Part shown: piece by piece, positions 1 to 10,821 of the stretch
How the letters are laid out: each line of letters starts with the position of its first letter
Numbering within the stretch: the first letter of the stretch is position 1
NCBI GenBank assembly: GCA_021399435.1
Contig: JAJTUP010000076.1
Location: 62,001 to 126,000, forward strand
DNA from: Diaporthe sp. PMI_573
Lineage: Eukaryota; Ascomycota; Sordariomycetes; Diaporthales; Diaporthaceae
Reading direction: 5' to 3'
DNA length: 64,000 bases
Translations under genes and position numbers: made by a program
The notes under the pieces: model-generated
The model's database searches: none
Told to the model about the DNA's origin: nothing
The model's input: the letters and a program-made list of their open reading frames with translations, nothing else

Positions 1-227
1 CGCCACAACGGTGTATAGTAAATATTTAAATGGCTAGGGTATATTTTTGATGCTAAATTAATCGATTCCAACAAGCATTTAATAGATTTCACGATGCGTT
101 AATGGTGGGTGGGTGGTTGAAGTTAGTGGGCAAAGGAGGTTTCGTAGGGCATGTGGTTGAGGCTACAAAACGCACGATGTTGGGGTGGTGGGCGATGTTA
201 AATGGAGCGTTCTGATTGGCTGCAGCG
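1..227. other. Non-coding stretch, no gene seen
   Basis: No convincing coding pattern on either strand. The stretch is moderately AT-rich and leads into the small inverted-repeat element at 228. Confidence 0.4.
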
Positions 228-327
228 CTGCTTAGTCAGAAAATTGGGTGCGGCATCCGATTTTTTGGGTGCGAATATCCGCTTTCATGAAAAACGGATG
301 GTGCATCCACGATTGCTGACTAAGCAG
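228..327. mobile_element. 100-bp MITE with 12-bp perfect terminal inverted repeats
   Basis: The outer 12 bp, CTGCTTAGTCAG at 228-239, are repeated as the perfect inverse CTGACTAAGCAG at 316-327. The similarity continues imperfectly inward for about 20 more bases, so each end carries a terminal repeat of roughly 33 bp. There is no coding capacity of its own. Related ends (GATTAGTCA followed by a GGTGYG...GAATATCC core) occur at about 23566 and 54889, so it belongs to a small family. No target-site duplication could be recognised. The superfamily is not assignable by eye. Confidence 0.6.
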
Positions 328-1379
328 TGGCCCAGCCGTATGCTTTCCAGCTCAAACCGCGATCGCCTCGTTGATTGCATGGAAGAGCTCGTAAAGTATA
401 CTATCGTCATGAGACCTCATTTTGACTTGTTTGGGGACCGGTTCAGTGAGCGTGAGGAGCGAAGGGCCAAGGAAGCTTAAGGGGAAGTGAGAAAGTAGGC
501 TGCATGGTATAGAACTTAGAGAGTTATGGCTCATGTTAGAGTAAAACCCTTCTGTCATTCAATTGCTGTTCAGCAGCAGATGTTACTTTAATGCCGGCAT
601 TCCCCTCATTTCTGTTGATCTGTGAACCCTGGATGGCAAGACGTCTCAACGCATCTCAAGAACACCCGGCGCTAATAATGGTATTCAGTCGGCGCGGGAA
701 ATCAGCTAATAATCACCAGGGAATGGCAGGGTCCGGAAGCGCCAGGGCCTGCTTCGGTGGAAAGATTCCAATATCGTACTTGGGATTACGCTTCGTTCGA
801 CGCCCTTGAAGCTAATCTCCAGCATTTAGAACAATAAGGTGAGGGAAGTAATAGTTTCGACAATTACCGGTAATTACCGGTAAGGGAGGATGAGTTCGAC
901 CACGATCGACCAAGCAAATCAGAATAGTATATAGCTCCACTCATTTGGTCTCTCCTATATCTAGATATCTCTCCAGCTTTCAATATAACTTGATTACTTA
1001 AGAATACTTCTTGGCATTATCAGACATGATAATTACGCAACCCTTCGCTCAGTACGCTACGCCCCGCCACAACTGCCAACATAAACCAATCAGGTTACGG
1101 TTTACTACGTCGGGAACCTTGACCGCCACACATGCCAACCAGTCCGTTCATTGTGGAACTGCTCGTCGCTACTCTGGCTGCCCATCGAGCCTGAGCTATA
1201 TCCTTGACCTTGTCTTCCTCCTCCTCCTCCCTCCTTTCGTTCAGTGTAGCCTGCATGCGTGCCTCCCAGGGTGCTAGAGTGTACGGCTGCATAACTTCCA
1301 GTCGAGAGCTGAAGATTTAGTTCATGTATGAGGATTCAACGTTCATAGGGATGTCATGCTGGTTACTACCTAGCCACCA
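328..1379. other. Intergenic, no gene recognised
   Basis: Only short overlapping reading frames without family resemblance. A 10-bp unit (AATTACCGGT) is tandemly doubled near 863-884. The stretch is treated as decayed intergenic DNA. Confidence 0.35.
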
Positions 1380-1980
1380 GGTGATGTACACCGATGAAAC
1401 CACGATACAGAATAAATCAAGCAACCCCAGCCATTATCTCTTCCGGCACCCATGGGAGAAATATAATAAGGACTTGGTCAACCTATCGGACCACGTAAAA
1501 CCCGCGCTTTCTGATATGTTCTGGGCTGGAGTCCGTCTCCAAGGTACAACACCCCTGGTTCGTATGGAACGCGATGATAATGCCCCCCGGCACGGTTACA
1601 ACAGTTGGAACTATTGCAAGGCACTCAGGGAAGGTCTCCTTCCTTCTCACCATCGAGATAGCGTCTAACAACATGATAACTCGCGTGTGCATACCTCCAG
1701 ATATTCCCAGATATGGTTCGTTCGCTCTTGCAACTACATTGGTTGGCCGCCTTATTCGCCCGATTTAAGTCCAATTGTCATATTTGGCATCCATTAAAGG
1801 ATAAATTAGGGAAGATATTCCCTCATTGTCGCAATTTAAAGATAACGCGGCCGATAGGGCCGAGTTTAGAAGATGTATTCAGCTTGGGTGGGGAGCCTTG
1901 GACCAGACTAAGATTCAGAGGATAATTGAATCCATGCCCGACCGCGTACGAGCCGTGTGCGCCGCCCGTGGTTGATATAC
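1380..1980 (+). pseudogene. Decayed Tc1/mariner-type transposase relic
   Basis: Conceptual translation in shifting frames shows the catalytic landmarks of a mariner/Tc1 DDE transposase in the right order. They are YTDETTIQN near 1390, MERDDNAPRHGY near 1565, a DNSRVHTS block near 1672, and PPYSPDLSPI followed by WHPLKDKLGKIFP near 1750-1820. Stops and frameshifts interrupt it several times, and the N-terminal DNA-binding part is not visible. It is inactive. No terminal repeats were found. Family membership is fairly secure from the motif order; the exact limits are not. Confidence 0.65.
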
Positions 1981-3270
1981 GAAATATTAAATAACAAGAA
2001 CAGGGTTTTTTAACGATATATAATTTATTGCAATTGACTATCATTTGGCTCTGTAATAAGTGTTTAAATGTGTGGTGATAATAATCGGGTGGGGCCTGGT
2101 GGTGGAGGGGCGCAGACTTTCTGACATTTACAGTAGGTATAAGAAACCGACCTGTTTCCACTCATTAGATAGAAAATCAAGAGCTTTTATCCCTACGATC
2201 CAGATCCGTCGGATATTGTGGCACCTTCTCCATGTACTGCAGGTACCCCTGTTGAGGTCTCCTAGATTTAGCGTCTTGGCGAGCGATGACATCTGAAATG
2301 GTCCTCCGTACTGAATTCCCAACTGCTCCCTTGTCCGCGACAAAAGCCCCTGGTAACTATGGACCGTAGTAGTATTATGTAGTACGTAAGGATCAGCCAG
2401 GTCCCGACCTCTGTTGAGGCCTCGATAGCTTTGATTCAACAGCTTCCCCTGCCCCCATGTTGTATCCACAAACAACCTCCAACAAACGGTGAATCAAGAG
2501 GCTAGATATGGTCAGGCATGTCTCCGCAGGTTCCCTTGGCACGACCACCCTTTCCCAGTTTGAACCGAAGAGCAAGTAGGTGTCGGGTTTAATTGGCCAG
2601 AAGCCTATCCGACTTCTCGCCTGAGGCTGCCGCCCAATGAATCGCGACCCGTGATGTCACCTGTCATGCCCTCATTCTTATTGGAGGATTGCTTCAACAG
2701 CCGTTGTACCCTGTGGAAAGATATGCCCGCACCAGCGCATATATCCATTGCTTCGGAAAAATTACCAGTCCCGGACCCAGTTGCAATGTTTGACCCTTCA
2801 TCGTCAAGGGTCAACCCTTCCCTCAAGTAATTGGATCTTTTTATGCTTCGATATGGCCGGCCGTCCAACGCCTTGCGGTAGTAACTGCATACCAAGGGTG
2901 CCAGGCGTCACTGCAACTTGAGTCAAAAGTATCTCCGGAAACGAAGTAAATCGCCGAGCATTTCGATGAGCGATTCTATGATTGGTCGAGTCAGCACGAT
3001 ACAATCGGTGCTTGATGTGGTGCGCCTGCGGTGTGAATGGTCGTTCGTGCCCTCCCTACGCTATATGCTCCCACTCCAGCAGCCCTATAATCAGGTGTAC
3101 AAGCTGCTTTCCGCCCTGTATACGTGTTCTTTTGGATAACTGGGACTCAAAATTCGTCTGTCCGTTGATTGTGGCTGAACCGGGCTCTCACGCTTAGTCC
3201 CAACAGTCTGCCTGTAACCTGTTCTCCATCCTCCTTTCATTCAGTTTTCACAACGTTGTTGGAACTAAGG
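1981..3270. other. Intergenic or decayed DNA
   Basis: A minus-strand frame at 2605-2895 has somewhat protein-like composition, but it has no recognisable family, neighbouring exon or start context. Nothing else is supported. Confidence 0.3.
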
Positions 3271-3918
3271 CTAAGACAATGCCGACGAAACACCGACTTC
3301 TCCTTGGACGTTCCCGTTGCCAATGTTCTTCGCCGCGTTTGTCAGATATTGTTGGATGACCTCACAATCGCAGTTCCCATGTTTGAGCAGTTCGTTCTTT
3401 AGTATAAGCACTTCTTCCCTGAGCCCCGTGACTGTCGTCGATAGCTGGTAATGCTCCGTATACATCGTCTTCTCAGTCGCCTCGAGGTCCGCAATTGCGG
3501 CCTTCGTCTTGGCGCGGCATTTGCTAGCTGCTATACGGTTGCGTTTGAGTATGGATTGCCGGTGTTTTTGGAGCTGGGATTCGTTTGACTGTTCAGACAG
3601 TGAGTGGTGGTTCGAGTCGTTGCTGTTGGTATCTTTTTGGAGTTGGTCTGGTGTTACGGTTTCCTTCGGAGACTGCGTCGACTTTTTGGCATATGTGACA
3701 AAAAGATTACGTAGACTATGGCGTCCTGCTCTTTTCGACCTTAAAGCAATACTGGTGCACAATAACGAGACCTGTGCCTTCGAAAGCCTATTCCTAGCAT
3801 CGGAGCAGGCAATGCAAGACACATAGCCGACCTGTGAGTCCTGTTCTTGGACCTCAACGTAGCAGGTAGCTGGCCTTTTAGCCACATTGCCTGGCCCGTG
3901 GCTTGCTACCACCACCAT
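3271..3918 (-). CDS. bZIP transcription factor (ATF/CREB type), 215 aa
   Basis: Probable DNA-binding nuclear protein. The basic region lies at about residues 125-141 (KRNRIAASKCRAKTKAAI), matching the bZIP signature N-x2-AA-x2-C-R. A zipper follows with heptad residues L145, M152, L159, L166 and L173. The stretch LILKNELLKHGNC after the zipper is typical of fungal Atf1/Atf21-like factors, where a Cys follows an HG pair. The N-terminal 110 residues are low complexity with a Ser/Asn/Gln-rich patch and no recognised domain. The start used is the first ATG of an intron-free frame; a missed upstream exon is possible because most Atf1 relatives are longer. A second factor of the same subclass lies at 46329-47174. 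Confidence 0.75.
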   Translation of the reverse strand: MVVVASHGPGNVAKRPATCYVEVQEQDSQVGYVSCIACSDARNRLSKAQVSLLCTSIALRSKRAGRHSLRNLFVTYAKKSTQSPKETVTPDQLQKDTNSNDSNHHSLSEQSNESQLQKHRQSILKRNRIAASKCRAKTKAAIADLEATEKTMYTEHYQLSTTVTGLREEVLILKNELLKHGNCDCEVIQQYLTNAAKNIGNGNVQGEVGVSSALS

Positions 3919-5339
3919 GTTAAGTTTTGTTTTTACTCCATCTTCGTCTTTTAGAAAGGGAGCAGAGCGACTTCCTTCGTGACCCTTATCATTGTTGTTG
4001 TCATCACCTGGTCCAGGTCTTCATTTGACTATTCGGGCTCTGACCGAACGAAAGGGACTTCTTCTTGTCCGGCAACGGCAGGTGAGCAAAGGCGCTGACT
4101 GCGGCGTCTTGATTTCAGACGATTCGTTCCCCAAGCCGATAGCCCAAACAATACAGAGAGATATAACCGAGACTTTTGATTTTGCATGCTGGCCGCGACA
4201 TCGAGATCTTGTGACCCGAGCTCGCCTTTTCTCTGAGCTGTCTTGTCTGTCGAGCAATGGCCCGTTATGTCCAATTCAGGTGTGCAGTCTCCGCCTTGGT
4301 GACTGTGTCTGACTGTGTGGATTTCGCCTTCGGTTTTCCAATGCGGTTCTGAACCAAATGCGACAAACTTGTGATCTTTTGACTGTACGCGACCTTAAGA
4401 AGACATTGGGGGTTAGTGGCAGCCTCGGTAATTCACAGCAACGTCTGGGGACTTTTCTGTACCCTTTCCTTTGCCACAGCCAAGACCTAAAGAAACTTCT
4501 GGGGAAAGCGTAAATAGATTGTAGTGCAAGAGCCTTTGTCTGGTCCTGTTCCTCTAGAAGTTCAAAATGTCGCAATTAAAGCACCCGTCTCCCTGTTTCT
4601 AGCGCGATTACGCCGCATCTGCCAAGGCCGTTTCCGATGTTCCGGGGGCGTGAAAAAATGAACGGATGAGTAAAGTGCTGACCTACATGTCTATTGGCGA
4701 CAAGTGCGGGCCGGTACAGGTAGTTTACAATTTCATGGAAATGATCCATCGCTATTCTCAGTGTTAAAATGTGACGGAAAGGTTACAAATCGTATCAACC
4801 ATATGAAATTGTCATGGTACGGTTGTCTGATGTGTTCGAGATGGGTCCGCCGCGGCCCCTGCTCATTCTTAAGCAAGAAACTCTTTTTCGTACAACAGGT
4901 AAATGCGTGGAAACCGAACAGGATCATCTTTCTTTGAGAACCGTAGTCTCTGTATTATTCAAAGGGGAAGACGAGGAGGAAAAGCGGACGCAGCGTAGAA
5001 GTGACCTAAAACTTATAACGGGAGACGAAAAGAAACAACAGCTTCCCATGAAGTCTGCCCACAGCAGTCTCACTATACATTTCACTTTTCCTCTGGCAAA
5101 TCTCCACTCTTTTCGTTTTTGTAAATACTAACGCTTACTCCCTGGCATCCAATCGTGGCCTCGTCCTTGACAACTTGCAACTCAAACCCCGCCGTCCCTC
5201 CAGTTGTTGACCGCACTAGGTCGCTGCTGACACATGTGATCTGCTTCTGCGCCGAGAGCCGGAGAGATCAACATGCGCATAATTCACTGCGGACGAAAAT
5301 CTGACTCAGCCAATGGACGCATCTTGCAGCTTCGATGTG
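3919..5339. other. Intergenic, no gene recognised
   Basis: Reading frames here are short and overlap on both strands without domain signatures. The stretch probably includes the upstream region of the bZIP gene and the downstream region of the 5340 gene. Confidence 0.35.
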
Positions 5340-5897
5340 CTAACCGTAGATCAACCTTGGACCGCAATCACACCCCCAAGGATTATAAGGGCTATCTGGC
5401 GACAGTTTAACAATTCTGCGCCAGCATTCTGTACACTGAACATGTTTCCTGCATGGTCTCCATATCATATCCGAAAATTCCTCCAATGCCGTCTTGCAGT
5501 CGAAGCATTGTTGTGCCTCGCAAGGCAGCGTTGCCATAAAGGACTTCGTAGCGACACGATGATAAAGAAAAGTCGGTTCAAGGTGTTTTTCGTGGGCAAC
5601 TCGTTGAAGATATGAGATTTTTCCAACAAGCTCATCATAATCATGAGGCCTCCGCGTCCGAAGTTGTTTGAAAGCTTGTATTCTGTACGCTTCGGGAGTA
5701 TCATTGAGAGCCAGGGCTTTCAAGTCTTTGCCAGAGACCAGGTTTAGGGTAGTGACGCATTCGTTGAAGGTCTTTGCCCCAAAGAGAATGCTGTACAGTT
5801 TGCGTCGTTCACTCGCATGATGCTCGTTGATTGACCATGCGAAGAGAAGGTTGTACATAGCGTATCTCGAGGGCACGTGCAGGATATTATCTGCCAT
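5340..5897 (-). CDS. Conserved-looking orphan with C-terminal Cys-rich (zinc-like) module, 185 aa
   Basis: Single-exon frame with good coding character. The N-terminal two thirds look helical. The last about 60 residues carry paired cysteines: CFDC at about 131, then PC-x3-H-x2-C-x2-C, and finally CDCG close to the C terminus. This spacing could bind one or two zinc ions in a RING- or treble-clef-like manner. There is no signal peptide or membrane segment. I do not recognise the family. The start is the ATG opening the frame (MADNILHV). Confidence 0.55.
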   Translation of the reverse strand: MADNILHVPSRYAMYNLLFAWSINEHHASERRKLYSILFGAKTFNECVTTLNLVSGKDLKALALNDTPEAYRIQAFKQLRTRRPHDYDELVGKISYLQRVAHEKHLEPTFLYHRVATKSFMATLPCEAQQCFDCKTALEEFSDMIWRPCRKHVQCTECWRRIVKLSPDSPYNPWGCDCGPRLIYG

Positions 5898-6998
5898 GCT
5901 TCATTCGTATAACCAAAGCCGTGCAAGATGTGCTCTTGAGTCGAGTATCTTTCTTATATTCACGATGTCGAGAGCCGACACGTGCTGAACCATTTTTAGT
6001 CCCGGCCTATTTTAGGGCACAGACTGTTTTAGGGTTCCAAAGCCGTTGACTCGATTTGTCAAGGCAGATTTATTGACCCAGATCTGTTCCATTAAACCAT
6101 TTGGAGAAACATGATCTTGGCTGTGGGAAAAACTAGACGATAGTCGAAGCGGCAACGGCGCATGCTTGATAACAATGGTATTAAATAACCTCCGAGGAGA
6201 CCGCCACCGTGAGGCTTTCTGCAGATGTCTCCTGAAAAGCAGCGTGGTATGGCAGTTGTAAGAGCTTCTGTCACACGCGCGTCACGTCGCGGATGCTCTG
6301 CTCGAGGGAGCTCTTGTTCCCAAGGAGCGTGCCTTCTCTCGAGAAGAAATCCACCGACGCCGGCGCAAGGAGCTCTTGGAGCGGGACCGGTGCCGTTCTC
6401 CCATCCTCGAATTCGGTAGGCTGCGTGGGGCTGGGTCACGGGATCGGTGCGATTCCGCGGCAGGAATGCATGGCTTGGACGCTGCACAGCATAAATAACT
6501 GCTCGGAGCAGCGAGCCCTGGCTCCTCGTCAAGTAGGTCGATAGAAGCGGGGCTTTGTGGAGTTATGCTACGAGTGGAAAATGGCGGGTCGAGCCGTAAC
6601 AGCCGTTGGGGTCCATCATCATTCCAGGCAGGCGGTCCCTCTATAACTACCACACCAAGCCAAGCGAGCCATCGGGATGAGTGGGGGCACCGGCCGGGAC
6701 ATGTGGAGGGAGCGGCCGGGACATGTGGAGGGAAGGTCTGGTCTCTTTCGTTAAGGGGGTAAATGCTAGGTGTATTACAATCTCAGGTGTGCCTTGGCAC
6801 TGCTACCTAACCCACCCCATCCCAAGTAAACTTCCTAGACTTACAGATTAAGTACAGAACTTGCTGTTCGAACCACACGAAGAGAAGTTGTGTCCTGGTC
6901 TGAGCATACTCGTTTTGGTGGGGGATAGGAACGCCCAAACTTCTTCAAGAGTCGGACGCATGTCGTGTTACCAACTGCCTCATATAGATACCTGCAAC
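5898..6998. other. Intergenic with a 22-bp tandem duplication
   Basis: No supported gene. GC-rich overlapping frames at 6092-6760 look like compositional artefacts. A 22-bp unit beginning CGGCCGGGACATGTGGAGGG is present twice in tandem at about 6692-6735. Confidence 0.35.
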
Positions 6999-9932
6999 TT
7001 AGGAAGTTAAACTATCAAATCGCGCCGTGATTTGACCAACGTCCTGGTGTCCCCCACTCGACGCCAAAATGTCGACTTGATCGCCCTTGGCATCAAGTAC
7101 GGCTCGCTCCCGACCTTTCCTAGCCATGAGTGACTTTTTGATTCCGAGGGCTGGGTATCCCACCAGTCCAAAAAGCGCTGTTGAGTCTTGTGTCAGAATG
7201 GATTCAAGAGTGATGTTCAGTGGCGCCAATAATACCCACCAACTCCAGGTTTGGTGACCAAACCTATTGTCCCTTTCCCTGCTCCCTTGAGGAAGCCTTT
7301 GATTCCGTCCTTCTTGGCCCCTTCCCACGGCTGCATAGCCACTCCGGTAATGCCGTGGTAGAAGCCCGATCCGAAGTTCTATCATGCCGAGGTCAGTAAG
7401 TGGCGGAAACTGTCGGGCCTTGGTACAGAGTCTCAACCTACTTTCGCTGCGACCTTGCCGCCGGTTTGCCAATCGGTGACCTTGCCGTGATCCGGCACCT
7501 CTTCACCATAGAGTTTCGGAACATTCTTCATGCCCTCGGCTAATGCCAGGGGCATCTTGACAAGCATGCCTTCAGTCAAGGCTCCCGTCATGGATACGGC
7601 GCTGGAACCGGCCGCTTGTGCTGCGGCTGCAGCTGATGAGCCACGACTGCCGCCAGCCGCAGCTTTTTTGTATGCCTGTGTATGCGTCAATGAACAATCC
7701 GCCCAGCGATACGGTAAAGTCTGTCATGGTGCCAAGCGTCGATGCTGCGCCACCAGACAGCGGATCCCACCGCTCGACGTCGGTGTCGTACTCTCGAGTG
7801 CGTAGACTTCGTAGTTCCATGTCAGCGAGACTCGTATACTATGTAAGACGTTGACCTACGGCTTCAGCTGGCTAAGCTGGATACGCTTTTGGGCGATAAG
7901 AACGGCGACTGCTGCGTCGCACAACTTTACACTCTTCCCATGTTTCGTGGTCAACCATCGCGCTGCTTGTCCCGGGATCACATCACAGGTGAGAGCCGCA
8001 ATGGGCAGGTTTCGGTGGAATGAGTGGATGGCAGCGTCAACGCCAACCTCCTGCCGCATCTGGGCCGCGATTGTGCTCGCGGCGTTGTACGCGGCTGGTG
8101 ATGTGATGAACTCGATTGCTTCGACGAGGTTGTCGACCCGGAGCCCCTTTTGCGGGATGGGCTTTGGACCAGCACCAGCGGCTGCTACAACGCTTCCCCA
8201 GAAAGGTTGACTAGGTCTAATCAGCCCTGGAAAGAGGAGAAGTGAAAACGGGGCGAAGACTTTACTCGCCAAAGAAGGGTACGATCAAAGTTGGCCGGGC
8301 ATTAATCAGACCACAAGCAGTCGTGCCTGCTCCGCCGTGATGAACTACGGCTGAGACTCTCTTGAACAGCCATTCTGAATATGCCGCCATTAGAATCCGA
8401 ACGGTGTGTATGTTTGCCGGGGTAAGGCATATTACTAACCATGAGGACAGTCTCCCAAGTGGAACACATCGGCCGTGTTGGGACTGTCGCCACCTAGCTT
8501 ACTCCAACCACGGGAGATGATGACGCGAACGCCACATTGTTTGGCTACCTCCAATATCACGCCGTAGAGCCGCTGGGGGTCATCCAGGACGATACTTCCG
8601 AAACCGATATACAGGGGTGTTGGCCCGTTTGCCAGGAAGCTCGCAAAATCCTGGGGAGGGGCGTAGCTCGGTTCGTCGCGCATGAAGAAGCCACAGACAT
8701 CTGCGATGTTGGGTTCATAATCAGCGGGACATGGTTTCTTCACGAAATTACCCCTAGCTTACCAATTTCAGAACCCCAGTCGATCGGTTTGGGAACCAGT
8801 GCTGGAGACCAGCAGTAGGTGTGCGGTATTCGCAGGTAGGCCGTAATAGAGGGTCCCATGGAGTTGGACAGCTTGTCCAGCTCCAGCTTCTGTTTCCTCC
8901 AGCGATTGATCACATCGCCAAGTCTGTGCTTCGTGTTAGTTAAGTGTGACCCCCGTAAGAGGCGGGACTCACCCTTGCCAAGTCATGAGTTCGACGAGAC
9001 CATAGGTAAGCCAGTTTGCGGTGCCGGGCTCAATGTCTGTCGAGCTCATCTTGACCAGCGGGTGCGGGAAAGAACGGGTTGCGCTCCACGGCATGGTGAA
9101 CATGATGTGTGCAGGTATTCCAAGAGCCTGAGCACAATGAACATGGGCGAAGCTTGGGGGGTTGGCGATAATGACATCGGCCACGAAAGGGCGCCCTGTA
9201 TCGGCATCGGGTGCGATGCACGAGAGCCAACATCCCTGGAGAAGCTCATCGATCATTTGTCTTTTGCGGCCGATGTCACCTCCACGGAGAGACTCCATGG
9301 ACGGCATCAGGCCAGGGTTCTTGACCATGTACTGCAGAATGCCGAAGAAATTCAGTTCCTGGAAGGCCATACACCAGCTGCGAGTCGTAACTTACCGCCA
9401 TCAGCTCGGTGGGATCTCCCCCAATCGAATAGAACTCGAGACCCGAATCCCGAACAAATTGGGAGAAGCACCCATGGGTGGCAAGGCGAACCCTGTGGCC
9501 ATATCGTTGCAGAGCGGTGCCGTACGCGATGAAGGGCTGTACATCACCTAGATAGGGTTCGGTACAGGCCTATAGGCGCATCAAGTTGGAGGGAAGGCTC
9601 ACCTCGACTCCCCACGACGTGAACCACAAGGTTGAGCTGGGGGCAGGGTCCCGGTGGCGATTCTGGTTGCACCGGCTCGGGAGGCGCTGGTAACAGCCCC
9701 TGCAGCTCGCTGGGCTTGGACGATGAAAGCTCAACATGTAGGGTGCCATCGGCTGACCACAAGTTAGCTAGTAGTCTATGATGCGTGACGGGAGCGACTT
9801 ACGCTCTATCGTGGCGGCCGTGGATAGAAACTCTCCGCTCGAGTGCACCTCGTAGGGAGGGGGCGCATCGAGAAAATCTTGGTCATTATGTGAATGCCTC
9901 TGGTTGGTTGCTTCAACTCGTTTCTCGGCCAT
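6999..9932 (-). CDS. Sterol/UDP-glucosyltransferase-like protein (GT1, Atg26/UGT52 relatives), 11 exons, single 1-bp frameshift
   Basis: Enzyme expected to transfer glucose from UDP-glucose to a sterol or related lipid. Exons on the minus strand: 9932-9803, 9752-9603, 9547-9396, 9331-8973, 8923-8763, 8700-8440, 8374-8266, 8210-7860, 7806-7442, 7378-7240, 7177-6999. All introns are 49-65 bp with GT/AG ends, several with CTAAC branch sites. The start MAEKRVEA leads into the DFLDAPPPY motif. Then follow GSRGDVQPF (N-terminal GT28-type fold), [19 protein letters not shown], the donor-site motif [12 protein letters not shown], and a family C-terminal extension ([10 protein letters not shown]...[13 protein letters not shown]). 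There is no PH/GRAM region, unlike Atg26 proper. The reading frame changes inside exon 9 at a six-A run (7664-7669 on the plus strand). The exon sum is 2356 nt, exactly one base over a multiple of three. So this is either a recent inactivating insertion or a sequencing error. Confidence 0.85.
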
Positions 9933-10821
9933 GTCGTTGATAATTCTTATTGCCAGTCATGCAATGGTTTGCTGGGTGTTCCGGGGGGTGTGGAACGGGG
10001 CAGGCAACGATGGTGGGAGGATGGCGTTGACGATGGTCCGAACCGGATGGAAATAAGGGCAGCACACGTACAGTGTCAAGAAAGGGATAGCTTGCCACTC
10101 AAACTGCCGAGTATCTAGGTAGTCTGGGGAAACGGGAGATGCCACGCGCAGGAACCGGCAGTGCTTGCGTGTCCGGGGCGATACGAGTTAAACGAGACTA
10201 AACGAGACTAAACGAGACTAAACGAGACGACTAAACGAGGCTAAACGAATTAAACATTTGTTAAACGGGAATCTTGGCCTATTCGGGCAAGGATCATGAC
10301 TTCAACGTTAACTCCACTACTTGTCCTGCTCCGCTATTGCTCCTTTGTGCAACATCACGTCAGGGAACCCTCAGGGGTCAGGGGCCAACGCAGGGCTAAG
10401 CTTGTCGCCACCAAGTCACGAATACAGATCTGTACAGTCGGGAAGGGTCACGGGGTGATTTCCAAACTCCAAACCTACTCCATGAACAGTTGAACACCCC
10501 TTGTAACAGCCTTGTCCGAAGCATCCCCATTCTGTCTCGTCTGTCCACAATCCCGGTGTAATGTGTAATGCGAGACCAAAACTCCCGCGTGCTTGCTCTG
10601 ACCCGAGTCTGCCGAGTACGCAGCAATAGTACGGATTGATCCGAAGCGTCAAAAGTTCTTGGCACGGGTAAATTGGACCATCTTCTTGTAGCTGTTGACT
10701 CCATTCTCATTGCGAGCATTGTGTGACCGTGTGGCGTATATTATGAGCTCTCATCCCACATGGTAACTACTCAATACAATCTTTTCTTTTCGTCGTCATT
10801 AGGACTCACTTCCGGCACCAA
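9933..10821. other. Intergenic between divergent glucosyltransferase and glycosidase genes
   Basis: Serves as the upstream region of both flanking, divergently transcribed genes. Apart from the decamer repeat at 10189 no element is recognised. Confidence 0.4.
10189..10256. repeat. Decamer tandem repeat (TAAACGAGAC)n
   Basis: The unit TAAACGAGAC occurs four times head to tail and then decays (GACTAAACGAGG, CTAAACGAAT, TAAACATT). It is a simple minisatellite in the divergent intergenic region. No function is implied by the sequence. Confidence 0.8.

Noticed and set aside
6092..6653. Several GC-rich overlapping frames of 80-146 codons
   Set aside because: They overlap on both strands, are rich in Arg/Pro/Ser as expected from base composition, and show no family motif or introns.
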